Below are positions 33,767-45,301 of a DNA stretch of 64,000 nucleotides, in pieces (position 1 is the first letter of the stretch; every line of letters starts with the position of its first letter). The notes under the pieces were generated by a model, which was given only the letters and a program-made list of their open reading frames with translations, was not told where the DNA came from and did no database searches. Made by a program: the position numbers and the translations under genes. Source of the DNA: Pseudomonadota bacterium. GTDB taxonomy: Bacteria > Pseudomonadota > Gammaproteobacteria > Steroidobacterales > JBCBZW01. The stretch covers positions 43,493 to 107,492 of the forward strand of contig JBCCWS010000018.1 of assembly GCA_039193195.1 (NCBI GenBank). The letters are read 5' to 3'.

Positions 33767-34162
33767 TCAAGGATTCCACTGACGGGCGAGCGCAAGGCCA
33801 GCGAAGGTGGCGGCTAGGCACAGGGTCACGCTCGCGCCTACGTTCGCCGCCGATCGCATCCACGCACCCTGCTCCATCAGCGCCAGGGTCTCCAAGGAGA
33901 AGGCGGAGAAGGTCGTGAAGCCGCCGAGCACCCCGGTCATGAGCAGCAGGCGTCCGTCGGTGGCGCGCTGCTCATCCCCGAGGGACGCTAGCGCCACGAA
34001 GGCGATGCCCATTGCGAAGCTGCCTAGGGCGTTGACGCTGAGCGTGCCCCAGGGGAACGCACGACCGAGCCAGGCCTGCATCGCTACGGTAGTGACGTAG
34101 CGGGCAGTTGCTCCCAGGGCGCCGCCGAAGGCGACGAGCGCCAAGGCCTTCGGCGCGATCAT
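33767..34162 (-). CDS. crcB: Fluoride exporter CrcB/Fluc
   Basis: 131 residues with four transmembrane segments. Family motifs are GGALGATARY (residues about 13-22), GTLSVNALGSFAMG with the pore-lining Asn, and GVLGGFTTFSAFSLE with the Phe-box and the central Na+ site Thr-Thr. Single-gene Fluc proteins form dual-topology homodimers that export fluoride. Its ATG overlaps the rarA stop by 4 bp. No fluoride riboswitch is visible, as expected for an internal operon gene. Confidence 0.93.
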   Translation of the reverse strand: MIAPKALALVAFGGALGATARYVTTVAMQAWLGRAFPWGTLSVNALGSFAMGIAFVALASLGDEQRATDGRLLLMTGVLGGFTTFSAFSLETLALMEQGAWMRSAANVGASVTLCLAATFAGLALARQWNP

Positions 34163-35460
34163 GCCTTACGCCCCCGGCGCGAACGCAACTGCGCGAGGCG
34201 TTCGCCGATACGAATCTCCAAGCCACGTGGCACGGGATGATAGTAGCTGCGCAGGTCCATGTCCTCCGGGAAATGCGTTTGCTCGAAGGCAACGCCCTCC
34301 GGCGCGTCATGATCGTAGCGGTAGCCCTCACCGTGGCCTTGGGCCTTGGCGAGACGGGTGGGCGCGTTGCGCAGGTGATCGGGCACAGGCGCACTACCGT
34401 AGCGCTGCACGTCCTTCTGCGCCGCGCCGAAGGCCTCGTAGACCGCGTTGCTCTTGGCGGCGCAGGCCATGAACACCAGTGCCTGGGCGAGAGCGAGTTC
34501 GCCCTCGGGAGAGCCGAGACGGTCGTAGGCGGCGGCGGCGTCGAGGGTCATGGCGAGCGCACGGGGGTCCGCGTTACCAATGTCTTCGCTGGCGATGCGG
34601 ATCAAGCGCCGAATCAGATAACGGGGATCACAACCACCGTCCAGTAGACGCGCGAACCAGTACAAGGCAGCGTCCGGATCGCTACCGCGAACGGACTTGT
34701 GCAGGGCGGACACGGTGTCGTAGTAGGCGTCGCCGCCCTTATCGAAGCGACGCGTGCCCTCTGTGAGGACCACTTCCAAGACCGTATCGTCGACGGGCCG
34801 GGCCTGGGCCAACGCCACCTGCACGGCCACCTCTAGGACGCCGAGAGCGCGGCGCGCATCGCCGTCCGCGTAGCGCGCGATCTGGGCCAAGGCGCCGTTA
34901 GCGGCCTCGACTTGGCTGTCGCCCAGGCCGCGCGACGGCGTCGTCAGGGCGCGTGTCAGTAGGCTCTCCAGCGCCTCTGCGTCGAGGGCCTTGAGCACGT
35001 ACACGCGCGCCCGAGAGAGCAAGGCGTTATTCAGCTCAAAGGCGGGGTTCTCGGTGGTGGCCCCAACGAACACAACGGTGCCGTCTTCGACGTAGGGCAG
35101 GAAGGCGTCCTGCTGCGACTTGTTGAAGCGATGGACCTCGTCCAAGAACAGGATGGTCGGCTGCGTGGCGCGGCGAGCTTCGTCCATCGCCGCCCGGATA
35201 TCCTTCACACCGGCCATCACCGCCGACAGCGCGGCGAAACGCGCGCCCGCTTGATCCGCAAGGAGCCTGGCCAGGGTGGTTTTGCCGGTGCCCGGCGGGC
35301 CCCAGAGGATGCAGGAGTGCAGGTGGCCCCCGTCCAGCATCGCCTGCAGCGGACGACCCACGGCCAGCAGATGCTCTTGACCGGTGACTTCACTCAGATC
35401 GCGTGGGCGCATGCGCTCGGCTAGCGGCGCGCGCGCCGGGTCGGGAGGTATTGTGCTCAT
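34159..35460 (-). CDS. rarA: Replication-associated recombination protein A (MgsA/RarA)
   Basis: 433 residues, a clamp-loader-like AAA+ ATPase of family length. Walker A is [15 protein letters not shown] (about residues 53-67). Walker B is [25 protein letters not shown], followed by sensor 1 in [21 protein letters not shown]. The C-terminal tetramerisation region includes [24 protein letters not shown]. It acts at stalled replication forks. It overlaps VanZ-like (35457-35460) and crcB (34159-34162) by 4 bp each, and the order lolA...rarA...serS matches the E. coli neighbourhood. Confidence 0.95.
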   Translation of the reverse strand: MSTIPPDPARAPLAERMRPRDLSEVTGQEHLLAVGRPLQAMLDGGHLHSCILWGPPGTGKTTLARLLADQAGARFAALSAVMAGVKDIRAAMDEARRATQPTILFLDEVHRFNKSQQDAFLPYVEDGTVVFVGATTENPAFELNNALLSRARVYVLKALDAEALESLLTRALTTPSRGLGDSQVEAANGALAQIARYADGDARRALGVLEVAVQVALAQARPVDDTVLEVVLTEGTRRFDKGGDAYYDTVSALHKSVRGSDPDAALYWFARLLDGGCDPRYLIRRLIRIASEDIGNADPRALAMTLDAAAAYDRLGSPEGELALAQALVFMACAAKSNAVYEAFGAAQKDVQRYGSAPVPDHLRNAPTRLAKAQGHGEGYRYDHDAPEGVAFEQTHFPEDMDLRSYYHPVPRGLEIRIGERLAQLRSRRGRKA

Positions 35461-35834
35461 GGCAAGCGATTTTCAATCCAGCGGCACCACTCGCCAAGCC
35501 CCGCGGCACCCGCAGCGACTCCGATCCCCACGCCGATCGCGTTGGCGAGCCCATCGCCAAGGTCGGCGGTCCGCACCGGCAACAGCGCTTGCACACCCTC
35601 CAAGCCGACCCCAAGCGCAATGAGCGCAACTGCGAGGGGCAAGTAACTGGCCCGACGCAACGCCCCAGAGAACCAAAGAGCCAGGGTGAAGTAGGCGATG
35701 AGGTGTGCGAACTTGTCGGCGTTCGACACGGCCGGAAGCGCCATCGCAACAGGGCGAACGCTAAGAAACACTACGACCAGCACGAGCACGATCCCCCCGG
35801 TCAGCCAGGCGCGCGCCCAACGCAGGGATCTCAC
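35457..35834 (-). CDS. VanZ-like small membrane protein
   Basis: 125 residues with four hydrophobic segments. The VanZ-like signature is NADKFAHLIAYFTLALWFSGAL (about residues 38-60) followed by GVGLEGVQALLPVRTADLGDGLANAIGVGIGV with the conserved Glu-x-x-Gln and Asp-x-x-D-x-x-A-N. The biochemical role of chromosomal VanZ homologues is unclear; some affect teicoplanin susceptibility. It is inserted between lolA and rarA with 4-bp overlaps at both ends, so it is co-translated with cell-envelope and replication genes. Confidence 0.85.
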   Translation of the reverse strand: MRSLRWARAWLTGGIVLVLVVVFLSVRPVAMALPAVSNADKFAHLIAYFTLALWFSGALRRASYLPLAVALIALGVGLEGVQALLPVRTADLGDGLANAIGVGIGVAAGAAGLGEWCRWIENRLP

Positions 35835-36511
35835 GAGTCAGCGTCGTCGCTCTGGTCGATGACGTCCACACCCTCTGGCAGCTTGAAGCGAAAGCGCTTG
35901 GCGGGCAGGCGCCCTCCGCGCTTCACCTGGCTGAAGTCGATACGCGTGAGCTGATCGAGACGATCCACCGCCTCCATGCGCTCGAGCTCTCCCTCGCGAA
36001 AGCGCAGGGCCAGATACTCGAAGTCACCGGTTCCAGCGCCTTGGGGTTCGAGGCGAATCGCCAACACGCCGGGCTCCGGCCCCGGCTGTGTGTTGGTGAT
36101 GACGAAGTCGTCGCGGTAGTCCTCGTCGCTGATCAGCAAGCTCGCCGGCGTGTCCGCTACGGTTGTGGCGAGGGAACGCACGGTGACCTGTTCGAGATCT
36201 GGATCATGGATCCACAGCTTCTCGCCGTCCGCCACCATCAGCTGGGGAAACGGATCGCGGTACTCCCAGCGGAAGCGCCCTGGACGCCGCAGCCACATCT
36301 CACCGCTCGATTCGCTCAGCAGCTGCCCATCCGCGTCGTAGAGCGACTGCACGAAGCGTGCGCGCACTGTGCTCAGATCAGACAGGTAGGCCTCCAACAC
36401 GGCGGCCCCCTCAGCCAGCTCATCGGCACTGGTGCCCGCCTGCAGCGGCGTCGCCAGCAGCGCCAGGCAAGTCATCCCGAAGGCGGCTATAGGGCAAAGC
36501 AACGAGGTCAC
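35831..36511 (-). CDS. lolA: Outer-membrane lipoprotein carrier protein LolA
   Basis: 226 residues. The signal peptide ends around TPLQAGTS. The mature protein shows [65 protein letters not shown], the characteristic LolA fold opening with the conserved R-P-G-x-F-R/W-x-Y. It ferries lipoproteins through the periplasm from LolCDE to the outer membrane. Its start overlaps the ftsK stop by 4 bp and it precedes the VanZ-like gene, the same ftsK-lolA-rarA order as in E. coli. Confidence 0.95.
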   Translation of the reverse strand: MTSLLCPIAAFGMTCLALLATPLQAGTSADELAEGAAVLEAYLSDLSTVRARFVQSLYDADGQLLSESSGEMWLRRPGRFRWEYRDPFPQLMVADGEKLWIHDPDLEQVTVRSLATTVADTPASLLISDEDYRDDFVITNTQPGPEPGVLAIRLEPQGAGTGDFEYLALRFREGELERMEAVDRLDQLTRIDFSQVKRGGRLPAKRFRFKLPEGVDVIDQSDDADS

Positions 36512-38781
36512 CGAGAAGACTCCTTAGGTGGAGGCGGCGCAAGCACTTCGCGCCCGCCGTTCGACTCTAGAGGTCCGACAATGCCAGCCGCTTCCATGGC
36601 TTCGACCAGGCGCGCGGCGCGGTTGTAGCCGATCTTCAGCCGTCGCTGGACGCCTGAGATCGAGGCCTTGCGCGTCTCCGTGACGATAGCCACCGCCTCG
36701 TCGTAGAGCGCATCTTGCTCCGGATCATCGTTCGCCGCGGGCTCCTCGCCAGAGATCCCGGGCAGCGGCTGCGACGGCCCTTCGAGCACCTCGTCGATGT
36801 ACTCCGGCGTGCCGGACTGCGTGAGGTATTCGACCACAGCGTGCACCTCATGATCGTCAACAAACGCGCCATGGACGCGCTCGGGAAGCGCCGTTCCCGG
36901 CGGCAGGTACAACATGTCACCGTGGCCGAGGAGCGATTCGGCACCCATCTGGTCGAGGATCGTGCGCGAGTCCACCCGTGCGGACACCTGAAAGGCGATG
37001 CGGGTGGGGATATTGGCCTTGATCAGGCCCGTGATCACGTCCACGGACGGACGCTGGGTGGCGAGGATCAGGTGGATGCCCGACGCGCGCGCCTTCTGCG
37101 CCAGGCGCGCGATCAGCTCCTCCACCTTCTTGCCGACGATCATCATCATGTCGGCCAGCTCGTCAATCACCACCACGATGCTCGGCAGTGGCTGCAGCGC
37201 GGGGGCGGTGTCAGGCCCCTCGGCGAGGGGGTCTGGCTGATGGAGCGGATCGAGGATCGGCTCACCGCTCGCCTCGGCCTCGCGAACCTTGCGGTTGAAG
37301 CCGGCAAGGTTGCGCACACCTAAGGCGGACATCAGGCGGTAGCGACGCTCCATCTCCGCCACGCACCAGCGCAGGGCGTTGGCCGCCTCCTTCATGTCCG
37401 TGACCACCGGTGCCAGCAGATGGGGAATGCCCTCGTACACGGAGAGCTCCAGCATCTTCGGATCGACCATAATCAGACGCACCTGCTCGGGCGTCGCCTT
37501 GTAGAGCAGGCTCAGCACCATGGCGTTGATGCCCACGCTTTTGCCTGAGCCGGTGGTACCGGCGATGAGTAGATGGGGCATGCGGCCGAGATCGGCCACC
37601 ACGGGCGCGCCGGAGACGCTCTTGCCTAGGGCGAGCGTCAGGGGTGAGCTCATGCCTTCGTAGGCGTCACTGCTCAGGATCTCCCCCAACGTGACCAACT
37701 CGCGCTGTTCATTCGGGATCTCTAACCCAACCACAGACTTACCCGGGATCACCTCCAGCACGCGCACACTTATCACCGAAAGGGAGCGTGCCAAGTCCTT
37801 CGCGAGAGCGGTGATCCGAGCGGCCTTAAGGCCTGGAGCCAAGCTCAGTTCGAAGCGCGTGACGACAGGCCCAGGCGCCACGGACACCACCTCCACGGCG
37901 ATTCCGAAATCAGCCAGCTTCAGCTCGACCAGGCGCGACAGGGCTTCCAGCGACTCGTCCGAGTACTGCTCTTTTTTGGCCGGCGCCTCCTCGAGCAGAT
38001 TCAGCGGCGGCAGGCTGCCCGCGGGCACGTTCTCGAACAGCGGACGTTGCCGCTCCCGCTCGGTCCGCTCAGAAGGCTTGGGCTTGGGTATGCTCGGCTC
38101 GATGCGAGGTGCCTGGCGCTTCTCTTGCCGCTTGGTTTCCACCTTTAACGCCTTCACGCGCTCTTGACGCACCTTGCGCTGCTCGGCGCGTTCGCGCATA
38201 TCGCTGACGGCACCGCGGACGCGATCGACGAGGTACAGGCAACCGTAGCCCACGCTGTCCACGACGGCGATCCACGAAATCCCAGTGAACAAGGAGACCG
38301 CGGTCAGCCATAGGGCGAGAAGGAGCACCGTGGCGCCGAGGAAACTCAGGCCCGAAGCCAAGGTGCCGCCGAGCACGTTACCCACAACGCCGCCGGCACT
38401 GCTGGGCATGCCATCGCCGGAGAAGTGCAGGGCGGCCAAGGCGGCGCTAGTGAGTATAGTGAGGAAGAACCCACTGACGCGCAGGGCCACCACCCCTCGT
38501 TCCGGACGCGCATCCGCAGGACGCGGACGGATGATGCGCCAGCCCGCGTAGAAGACCATGATAGGAAACAGGTACGCGGGCGTCCCGAAGAGCATGAAGA
38601 GCACATCGGAGATGACCGCGCCGACGGGACCGACAGCGTTGGAGACAGGCCCCGCGTCTCCGGAGTAGGTGAATCCCGGATCGCGTGCATCGTAGGTGGC
38701 GAGGGCGATGATCAGCAGCCCACCTAGGGCCGCGAGTACCCAAAGGGCGCCTTCGCGCAACGCTCTGAACACGGTCACCAT
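36508..38781 (-). CDS. ftsK: DNA translocase FtsK
   Basis: 757 residues from the ATG at 38779-38781 ([21 protein letters not shown]); the open frame extends 62 codons further upstream without domain character. Four N-terminal membrane segments anchor it at the septum. A short charged linker (about 200-290) is much shorter than in E. coli FtsK. The motor follows, with Walker [18 protein letters not shown], Walker [15 protein letters not shown] and [27 protein letters not shown]. The C-terminal gamma domain ([37 protein letters not shown]) reads KOPS sequences. It pumps chromosome dimers at division. It is divergent from trxB, with 277 bp between the starts. Confidence 0.96.
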   Translation of the reverse strand: MVTVFRALREGALWVLAALGGLLIIALATYDARDPGFTYSGDAGPVSNAVGPVGAVISDVLFMLFGTPAYLFPIMVFYAGWRIIRPRPADARPERGVVALRVSGFFLTILTSAALAALHFSGDGMPSSAGGVVGNVLGGTLASGLSFLGATVLLLALWLTAVSLFTGISWIAVVDSVGYGCLYLVDRVRGAVSDMRERAEQRKVRQERVKALKVETKRQEKRQAPRIEPSIPKPKPSERTERERQRPLFENVPAGSLPPLNLLEEAPAKKEQYSDESLEALSRLVELKLADFGIAVEVVSVAPGPVVTRFELSLAPGLKAARITALAKDLARSLSVISVRVLEVIPGKSVVGLEIPNEQRELVTLGEILSSDAYEGMSSPLTLALGKSVSGAPVVADLGRMPHLLIAGTTGSGKSVGINAMVLSLLYKATPEQVRLIMVDPKMLELSVYEGIPHLLAPVVTDMKEAANALRWCVAEMERRYRLMSALGVRNLAGFNRKVREAEASGEPILDPLHQPDPLAEGPDTAPALQPLPSIVVVIDELADMMMIVGKKVEELIARLAQKARASGIHLILATQRPSVDVITGLIKANIPTRIAFQVSARVDSRTILDQMGAESLLGHGDMLYLPPGTALPERVHGAFVDDHEVHAVVEYLTQSGTPEYIDEVLEGPSQPLPGISGEEPAANDDPEQDALYDEAVAIVTETRKASISGVQRRLKIGYNRAARLVEAMEAAGIVGPLESNGGREVLAPPPPKESSR

Positions 38782-38797
38782 CAAAAATCGTCCCTGA

Positions 38798-40021
<1,224 letters not shown>

Positions 40022-40024
40022 CCC

Positions 40025-41260
40025 TTGTCCGCGATCGAGCCCGAGACGTCGCCACCGGCGCCCAGCGCGCCGGCTCCCTACTGCCTGAGCTTCGCCAGCA
40101 GCATGGAAGAGATCGGGCCCGAGGTGTGGGCTACGCTAGACACGGGCGATCAGCCATTCGTCTCCTACCCCTTCCTGCATGCGCTAGAGGCCTCCGGTAC
40201 CGTCGGCGAGGCGACCGGCTGGGCGCCGCAGCACGCCGTGCTGCGCGAACCGGGTGCTGGCAACCGCGTCTTGGCCGTGGTGCCAACGTATCTCAAGTAC
40301 CACTCTTGGGGTGAGTTCGTCTTCGACTGGGCGTGGGCCGACGCCTACCGGCGCTACGGCCGCGAGTACTATCCAAAGCTCCTGACCGCCATCCCCTTCA
40401 CCCCGGTAACGGGTCCGCGCCTGCTGCTCAGTAAGGCGGCGCCGGATGCCTTCGCCAGCACCGAAGCGCTGCGCCAGGGCTTGCTCCTCACCTTGGCCGA
40501 TGCAATTCAGGAGCTCGGCGTCTCTTCTCATCACCTGCTGTTCCCGAAGGACGCAGATCGTGGCGCCCTAGAGAGCGCCGGCTATCTGCTGCGCAAGGAC
40601 TGTCAGTTCCAGTGGCGCAATCGAGCCTACGGTGACTTCAATGATTTCTTAGGCACTTTCTCGTCCGCCAAGCGAAAGAAGGTCAAGCGCGAGCGACGCC
40701 GGGTCCAGGAGGACGGTATCCGCTTCGACTGGCGCCGGGGCGACACGCTCGACGAGGGCACGTGGGACCAGGTCTACGACTTCTATGCCTCCACCTTCCT
40801 AAAGCGCGGCCACGATCCTTACTTTCCGCCCACCCTGTTCCCGATGCTGGCCGAGCGCCTAGGAGGGCAGCTGCAGGTGTGCCTAGCACAACGCGAGGGC
40901 AAGCCGGTGGCGGCGGCGATCTTTTTCCGCGATGCGAAGACCCTGTACGGGCGCTACTGGGGCTGCGCCGGCGATTACCACTCGCTGCATTTCGAAACCT
41001 GCTACTACCAGGGCATTGACTACTGCATCGCCGAGGGCATTGAGCGCTTCGAGCCAGGCACCCAAGGCGAGCACAAGCTCAGCCGCGGCTTCGAGCCTAC
41101 GGCCACCTGGTCCGGCCATATGATCGGCGAGCCCGCGTTTGCGAACGCGATCGCCTCCTACCTCGAGAGCGAGCGCAACGGCGTCGATCGCTACATGGAC
41201 TCTGCGGACGAGCACCTTCCCTTCCGTCGCGGTGCGGGCGATCGGGAGTCGATGCGTTGA
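40025..41260 (+). CDS. GNAT-like protein (DUF482, FemAB-type fold)
   Basis: 411 residues if the TTG at 40025 is used (3 bp after trxB); ATG 40103 is an alternative. Family segments are PYCLSFASSMEEIGPEVWATL, FVSYPFLHALEASGTVGEATGWAPQHAVL, SWGEFVFDWAWADAYRRYGREYYPKLLTAIPFTPVTGPRLL and GRYWGCAGDYHSLHFETCYYQGIDYCIAEGIERFEPGTQGEHKLSRGF, typical of DUF482 proteins, which are annotated as FemAB-like or peptidoglycan-related acyltransferases without proven substrate. The stop overlaps the aat start (TTGA), so it is coupled to the N-degron transferase gene. Confidence 0.85.
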   Translation: MSAIEPETSPPAPSAPAPYCLSFASSMEEIGPEVWATLDTGDQPFVSYPFLHALEASGTVGEATGWAPQHAVLREPGAGNRVLAVVPTYLKYHSWGEFVFDWAWADAYRRYGREYYPKLLTAIPFTPVTGPRLLLSKAAPDAFASTEALRQGLLLTLADAIQELGVSSHHLLFPKDADRGALESAGYLLRKDCQFQWRNRAYGDFNDFLGTFSSAKRKKVKRERRRVQEDGIRFDWRRGDTLDEGTWDQVYDFYASTFLKRGHDPYFPPTLFPMLAERLGGQLQVCLAQREGKPVAAAIFFRDAKTLYGRYWGCAGDYHSLHFETCYYQGIDYCIAEGIERFEPGTQGEHKLSRGFEPTATWSGHMIGEPAFANAIASYLESERNGVDRYMDSADEHLPFRRGAGDRESMR

Positions 41261-41991
41261 CGCGCGCCGCAAAGCTGCATTGGATCGGACCGGAGGATCC
41301 GCCGGATGCCTTTCCGCACCCGAACGATGCGCTCGACTCGCCCGAGGGACTGCTCGCCGCCGGCGGCGATCTCTCGCCGGAGCGTTTGCTCGCCGCCTAC
41401 GCGGCAGGCGTGTTCCCATGGTTCGAGGGACAGCCGATCCTGTGGTGGTCTCCAGACCCTCGCGCGGTCCTGCGCTTGGACGAACTCAAGGTCTCGCGGA
41501 GCCTGGCTAAGCGCGAACGCAACGGCAGTTACGAGACCACCTTCGACCAAGCCTTCGCCGAGGTCATGCAGGGTTGCGCTGCCCCAAGAGGCACCTGTGC
41601 GGACACCTGGATCACCAGCGACATGTTCCGAGCGTACTGTCATCTGCACGAACTCGCTCACGCGCACTCGGTGGAGACCTGGCATGGCGGCGAACTGGTG
41701 GGGGGACTGTACGGCGTCGCGCTCGGTGGGGTGTTCTTCGGTGAGTCTATGTTCAGCCGCGCATCGGATGCATCGAAGGTCGCTCTGGTTCGCCTCGTGC
41801 GGCAGCTGCAGGTGCGAGGCTACCAGTTCATCGATTGCCAGCTGCCCTCCTCGCACTTGCAAAGCCTTGGCAGCCGGAGCATTTCCCGCGTGACCTTCCT
41901 ACGTTGGCTTGAGGAAGCGCGCGCCTGCACCCATATCCCGGTCGAGTCCTGGCGTAGCTGGGGCGGTGAGTCGGCGCCGAACGGCGACTGA
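41257..41991 (+). CDS. aat: Leucyl/phenylalanyl-tRNA-protein transferase
   Basis: 244 residues, TTG start overlapping the previous stop. Signature segments are [84 protein letters not shown] and [23 protein letters not shown]. It adds Leu or Phe to proteins with N-terminal Arg or Lys, creating primary N-degrons for ClpS-ClpAP, both encoded 300-3000 bp away on the opposite strand. Family length is normal. Confidence 0.95.
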   Translation: MTRAAKLHWIGPEDPPDAFPHPNDALDSPEGLLAAGGDLSPERLLAAYAAGVFPWFEGQPILWWSPDPRAVLRLDELKVSRSLAKRERNGSYETTFDQAFAEVMQGCAAPRGTCADTWITSDMFRAYCHLHELAHAHSVETWHGGELVGGLYGVALGGVFFGESMFSRASDASKVALVRLVRQLQVRGYQFIDCQLPSSHLQSLGSRSISRVTFLRWLEEARACTHIPVESWRSWGGESAPNGD

Positions 41992-42059
41992 TCGGTTTGC
42001 AAAGGGCACGGCCTTCGGCAAGAATGCCGTCCCGCCACATACCCAGAACGACGAGGCAC

Positions 42060-42278
42060 ATGGCGAAAGAAGACGCAATTCAAATGCAGGGCAAAGTCCT
42101 AGAGACCCTGCCTAATACCTACTTTCGGGTGGAGCTCGAGAACGGTCACGTGGTGACCGCTCACATCTCGGGCAAGATGCGCAAGCACTACATCCGCATT
42201 CTCACCGGTGACACGGTGACGGTAGAGCTCACGCCCTACGATCTGTCCAAGGGTCGCATCGTCTACCGCGCCCGCTGA
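42060..42278 (+). CDS. infA: Translation initiation factor IF-1
   Basis: 72 residues, exact family length, from ATG 42060 ([20 protein letters not shown]). OB-fold motifs are [50 protein letters not shown]. It binds the ribosomal A site during initiation. It sits between aat and clpA as in E. coli and converges on clpA; the 45-bp gap contains a GC-rich inverted sequence that could act as a shared termination signal, without a T-tract. Confidence 0.97.
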   Translation: MAKEDAIQMQGKVLETLPNTYFRVELENGHVVTAHISGKMRKHYIRILTGDTVTVELTPYDLSKGRIVYRAR

Positions 42279-42323
42279 CCGCCGACGGCGCCCAGGCGCC
42301 GCGGCGGCTTCCGAGACTTACCC

Positions 42324-44588
42324 TCAGGTGACCGGAGACAGCGTCTCGCCTTCGCGAGTGCTGATCGACAGCTCGTCGTCCTCCACGCTGACCACGGCGA
42401 CGCCGCCGTCAGCGAGACGCCCAAACAGCAGCTCGTCAGCCAAGGGCCGTTTGATCTTGTCCTGAATGAGTCGCGCCATGGGCCGAGCACCCATCTTCTC
42501 GTCGTAGCCGTGCTCGCCGAGCCAAGCCTTGGCGTCCGCGTCGACCTCGAGGCTCACACCCTTGTCCTCCAGCTGCATCTCGAGCTCGAGTAGCAGCTTG
42601 TCGACCACCCGCACGACCACCTGCGGGGGCAGCGCGGCGAACTGGATGATGGCGTCGAGACGATTGCGGAACTCCGGCGTGAACTGCTTGCGGATGATCT
42701 CCATGCCGTCCGTCGTGTGGTCCTGCTGAGTGAAGCCGATCGACGATCGACTCATCTCGGCAGCACCGGCGTTGGTGGTCATCACGATGATCACGTGGCG
42801 GAAATCGGCTTTGCGGCCGTTGTTGTCCGTGAGCGTGCCGTGGTCCATCACCTGCAGCAGCAGGTTGAACACGTCGGGGTGCGCCTTCTCGATCTCATCG
42901 AGCAGGAGCACGCTGTGCGGGTGCTTGTTGATCGCCTCGGTGAGCAGGCCGCCCTGGTCATAGCCGACGTAGCCCGGCGGCGCACCGATCAGGCGCGAGA
43001 CCGTGTGCCGCTCCATGTACTCGGACATGTCGAAGCGAACCAGCTCCACGCCAAGGCTCATGGCCAACTGGCGCGTGACTTCCGTCTTGCCCACTCCGGT
43101 GGGGCCAGCGAACAGGAAGGAGCCGACCGGCTTGTGCTCGTCGCCGAGTCCTGAGCGAGACATCTTGATCGCAGAGGCCAGCGTAGCGATGGCCGGGTCC
43201 TGACCGAAGATCACCAGCTTCAGGTCTCGCTCGAGCGTGCGCAGCTGGTCGCGATCCGAGGCGGATACGCTCTTGGCCGGAATCCGTGCGACCTTTGCCA
43301 CGATGGCCTCAATATCCTGCACGGTCACCTGGCTTGCTCGCGACTCCGGCGGCTGCAGGCGAATATTGGCGCCTGCCTCATCGATCACGTCGATCGCCTT
43401 GTCCGGCAGATGACGGTCATTGATGTGCTTGGCCGCGAGCTCTGCCGCCGCCTTCAGCGCGTCGAAGTCATAGGTCACCGAGTGGTGCTCTTCGAAGCGC
43501 GACTGCAGGCCGACGAGGATCTCCACCGTCTCGTCGATGCTCGGCTCGGGCACATCGATCTTCTGGAAGCGCCGCGCGAGGGCGTGGTCCTTCTCGAAGA
43601 TCGCTCGGTACTCGTTGTAGGTGGTCGAGCCGATGCAGCGCAGCTCGCCATTGGCGAGCACGGGCTTGATCAGGTTCGACGCGTCCATCACCCCGCCCGA
43701 GGCCGCCCCGGCGCCGATCAGCGTGTGGATCTCATCGATGAATAGTACGGCGCCCGGAAGGCGCTTGAGCTCTGAGAGCACGCCCTTCAGGCGCTTCTCG
43801 AAGTCGCCACGATACTTGGTACCGGCGATCAGCGAGCCCAAGTCCAGGGCGTAGATGGTGCAATCGGTCAGCACGTCGGGGACGTCGCCCTCCACGATCT
43901 TGCGCGCGAGGCCCTCGGCGATCGCGGTCTTGCCTACGCCGGCCTCACCCACGTAGAGGGGGTTGTTCTTGCGGCGCCGGCAGAGGATCTGCACCGTGCG
44001 CTCAATTTCCAGCGAACGGCCGATCAGCGGGTCGATACGGCCCTCGTCCGCACGCTGGTTGAGGTTGACCGCGTACTTCTCGAGGGGGCTGCGGTTCGCC
44101 TCCCCGTCCTTCTCGGACTCACCCGACTCGGTGGACGGCCGCTCACTCTCGTCATCGATCTTGGAGATGCCGTGGGAGATGAAATTCACCACGTCCAGGC
44201 GCTTCACGTCCTGCGCATTCAGCAGGTGAATCGCCTGAGATTTCTTTTCGCCGAAGATGGCCACCAGCACGTTGGCTGGCCCCACCTCGGACTTGCCGCT
44301 CGACTGCACGTGGAACACGGCGCGCTGCAGAACGCGCTGGAAGCCAAGCGTGGGCTGCACCTCCTGATCGCGTTCGGTGCCTGCGACGGGCGTGGACTCG
44401 TCGATGAACTCCGTGAGTTGACGCTTCAGCTCGAGCACGTCCGCTCGGCAGGCATGGAGGATCTCCTCCACCTCCGGCACGTCGAGCAGCGCCAGCAATA
44501 GGTGCTCGACGGTGATGAATTCGTGGCCCTTCTCCCGCGCGCGGCGGAAGCCCTCGTTGATCGTGAACTCGAGTTCTCGGCTGAGCAC
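42324..44588 (-). CDS. clpA: ATP-dependent Clp protease ATP-binding subunit ClpA
   Basis: 754 residues, usual length. Clp_N repeats at about 1-145, AAA+ domain D1 with Walker A GEAGVGKTAIAEGLA, and D2 with Walker A GPTGVGKTEVTRQLA and Walker B VLLLDEIEKAHPDVFNLLLQVMDHGTLTD. A linker motif for ClpP docking of the IGF/IGL type appears as SSIGFTQQD (near residue 612-620). It unfolds substrates, including N-degrons delivered by ClpS, for ClpP; clpP is not in the window. It starts immediately after the clpS stop (no spacer), so the two are co-expressed. Confidence 0.96.
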   Translation of the reverse strand: MLSRELEFTINEGFRRAREKGHEFITVEHLLLALLDVPEVEEILHACRADVLELKRQLTEFIDESTPVAGTERDQEVQPTLGFQRVLQRAVFHVQSSGKSEVGPANVLVAIFGEKKSQAIHLLNAQDVKRLDVVNFISHGISKIDDESERPSTESGESEKDGEANRSPLEKYAVNLNQRADEGRIDPLIGRSLEIERTVQILCRRRKNNPLYVGEAGVGKTAIAEGLARKIVEGDVPDVLTDCTIYALDLGSLIAGTKYRGDFEKRLKGVLSELKRLPGAVLFIDEIHTLIGAGAASGGVMDASNLIKPVLANGELRCIGSTTYNEYRAIFEKDHALARRFQKIDVPEPSIDETVEILVGLQSRFEEHHSVTYDFDALKAAAELAAKHINDRHLPDKAIDVIDEAGANIRLQPPESRASQVTVQDIEAIVAKVARIPAKSVSASDRDQLRTLERDLKLVIFGQDPAIATLASAIKMSRSGLGDEHKPVGSFLFAGPTGVGKTEVTRQLAMSLGVELVRFDMSEYMERHTVSRLIGAPPGYVGYDQGGLLTEAINKHPHSVLLLDEIEKAHPDVFNLLLQVMDHGTLTDNNGRKADFRHVIIVMTTNAGAAEMSRSSIGFTQQDHTTDGMEIIRKQFTPEFRNRLDAIIQFAALPPQVVVRVVDKLLLELEMQLEDKGVSLEVDADAKAWLGEHGYDEKMGARPMARLIQDKIKRPLADELLFGRLADGGVAVVSVEDDELSISTREGETLSPVT

Positions 44589-44918
44589 TCAGCTCTCCTC
44601 CATCGTGCAGAGCAGCGGATGCTGGTGTTCGCGTGAGTACGCGTTCACCTGCGCGACCTTGGTCTCCGCTATCTCGTAGGTGTAGACGCCACACACTCCG
44701 CGCCCGCGGGTGTGGACTTCCAGCATGATCCTAGTGGCCTTGCTTCTGTCCATCGAGAAAATCCGCTGCAGCACATCGACCACGAACTCCATTGGCGTGT
44801 AGTCGTCGTTCAGCAGCACAACCCGAAACAGCGGTGGCTGTTTGGTCTGCGGCTCTTGCTCCTGGGCGAGAACGCCGGAGTCATCGTCGGTTGCCGGATT
44901 TTCCGGAAGCTCACTCAT
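44589..44918 (-). CDS. clpS: ClpS, N-degron adaptor of ClpAP
   Basis: 109 residues from the ATG at 44916-44918 ([15 protein letters not shown]); a 37-codon upstream extension of the frame lacks family character. A flexible acidic N-terminus precedes the core [62 protein letters not shown]. The DDYTPMEFV pocket (Asn-Asp-Asp, Met) recognises N-terminal Leu, Phe, Tyr and Trp. The gene abuts clpA. Confidence 0.96.
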   Translation of the reverse strand: MSELPENPATDDDSGVLAQEQEPQTKQPPLFRVVLLNDDYTPMEFVVDVLQRIFSMDRSKATRIMLEVHTRGRGVCGVYTYEIAETKVAQVNAYSREHQHPLLCTMEES

Positions 44919-45301
44919 ACTGGATCGCACCCGCGGTCGGCCGCCGCGGGGTATGGTCGGCCGCGAGGGCCGGCGTGGGACGAGATACTCATCGCAATCC
45001 TTTATAGGGTCAGCGTGGGCGCGAAACAAGGTGCTGTGTAAGCGTGAGGCAACCCAATCTGCCGAACGCGGCGTTTACCCTGAAACACGCGACCCGAGAC
45101 ACGGGCAAAAGCCGACTTTAGGGCTATATTTCCCAAGCGGAATCAGGTGCCGAGAGTGACACTGGTCCACAGTCCGGGCACCCCAGTGCTTGTGGGCAAG
45201 TGGTCGCGGCGCATAAAATTTTGGGCTGCGTCGGCCGACCGTGGGCGGGCCTGTTGATCACACTAGAACCTCTGGGTCCCCCTCAGGTCTGACGGAACGC
45301 C
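44919..45301. other. Intergenic region between clpS and gspC, no gene seen
   Basis: About 380 bp between divergent clpSA and gspCDEF, with promoters presumably for both. No cspD gene is found upstream of clpS, unlike in E. coli. An AT-rich patch CATAAAATTTTGGG (45211-45224) is the best candidate for a gsp promoter element, but no clean -35/-10 pair is seen. Confidence 0.45.

Noticed and set aside
42279..42323. GC-rich inverted sequence between infA and clpA as a strong terminator
   Set aside because: A stem can be drawn but there is no T-tract on either strand, so I mention it only within the infA entry.
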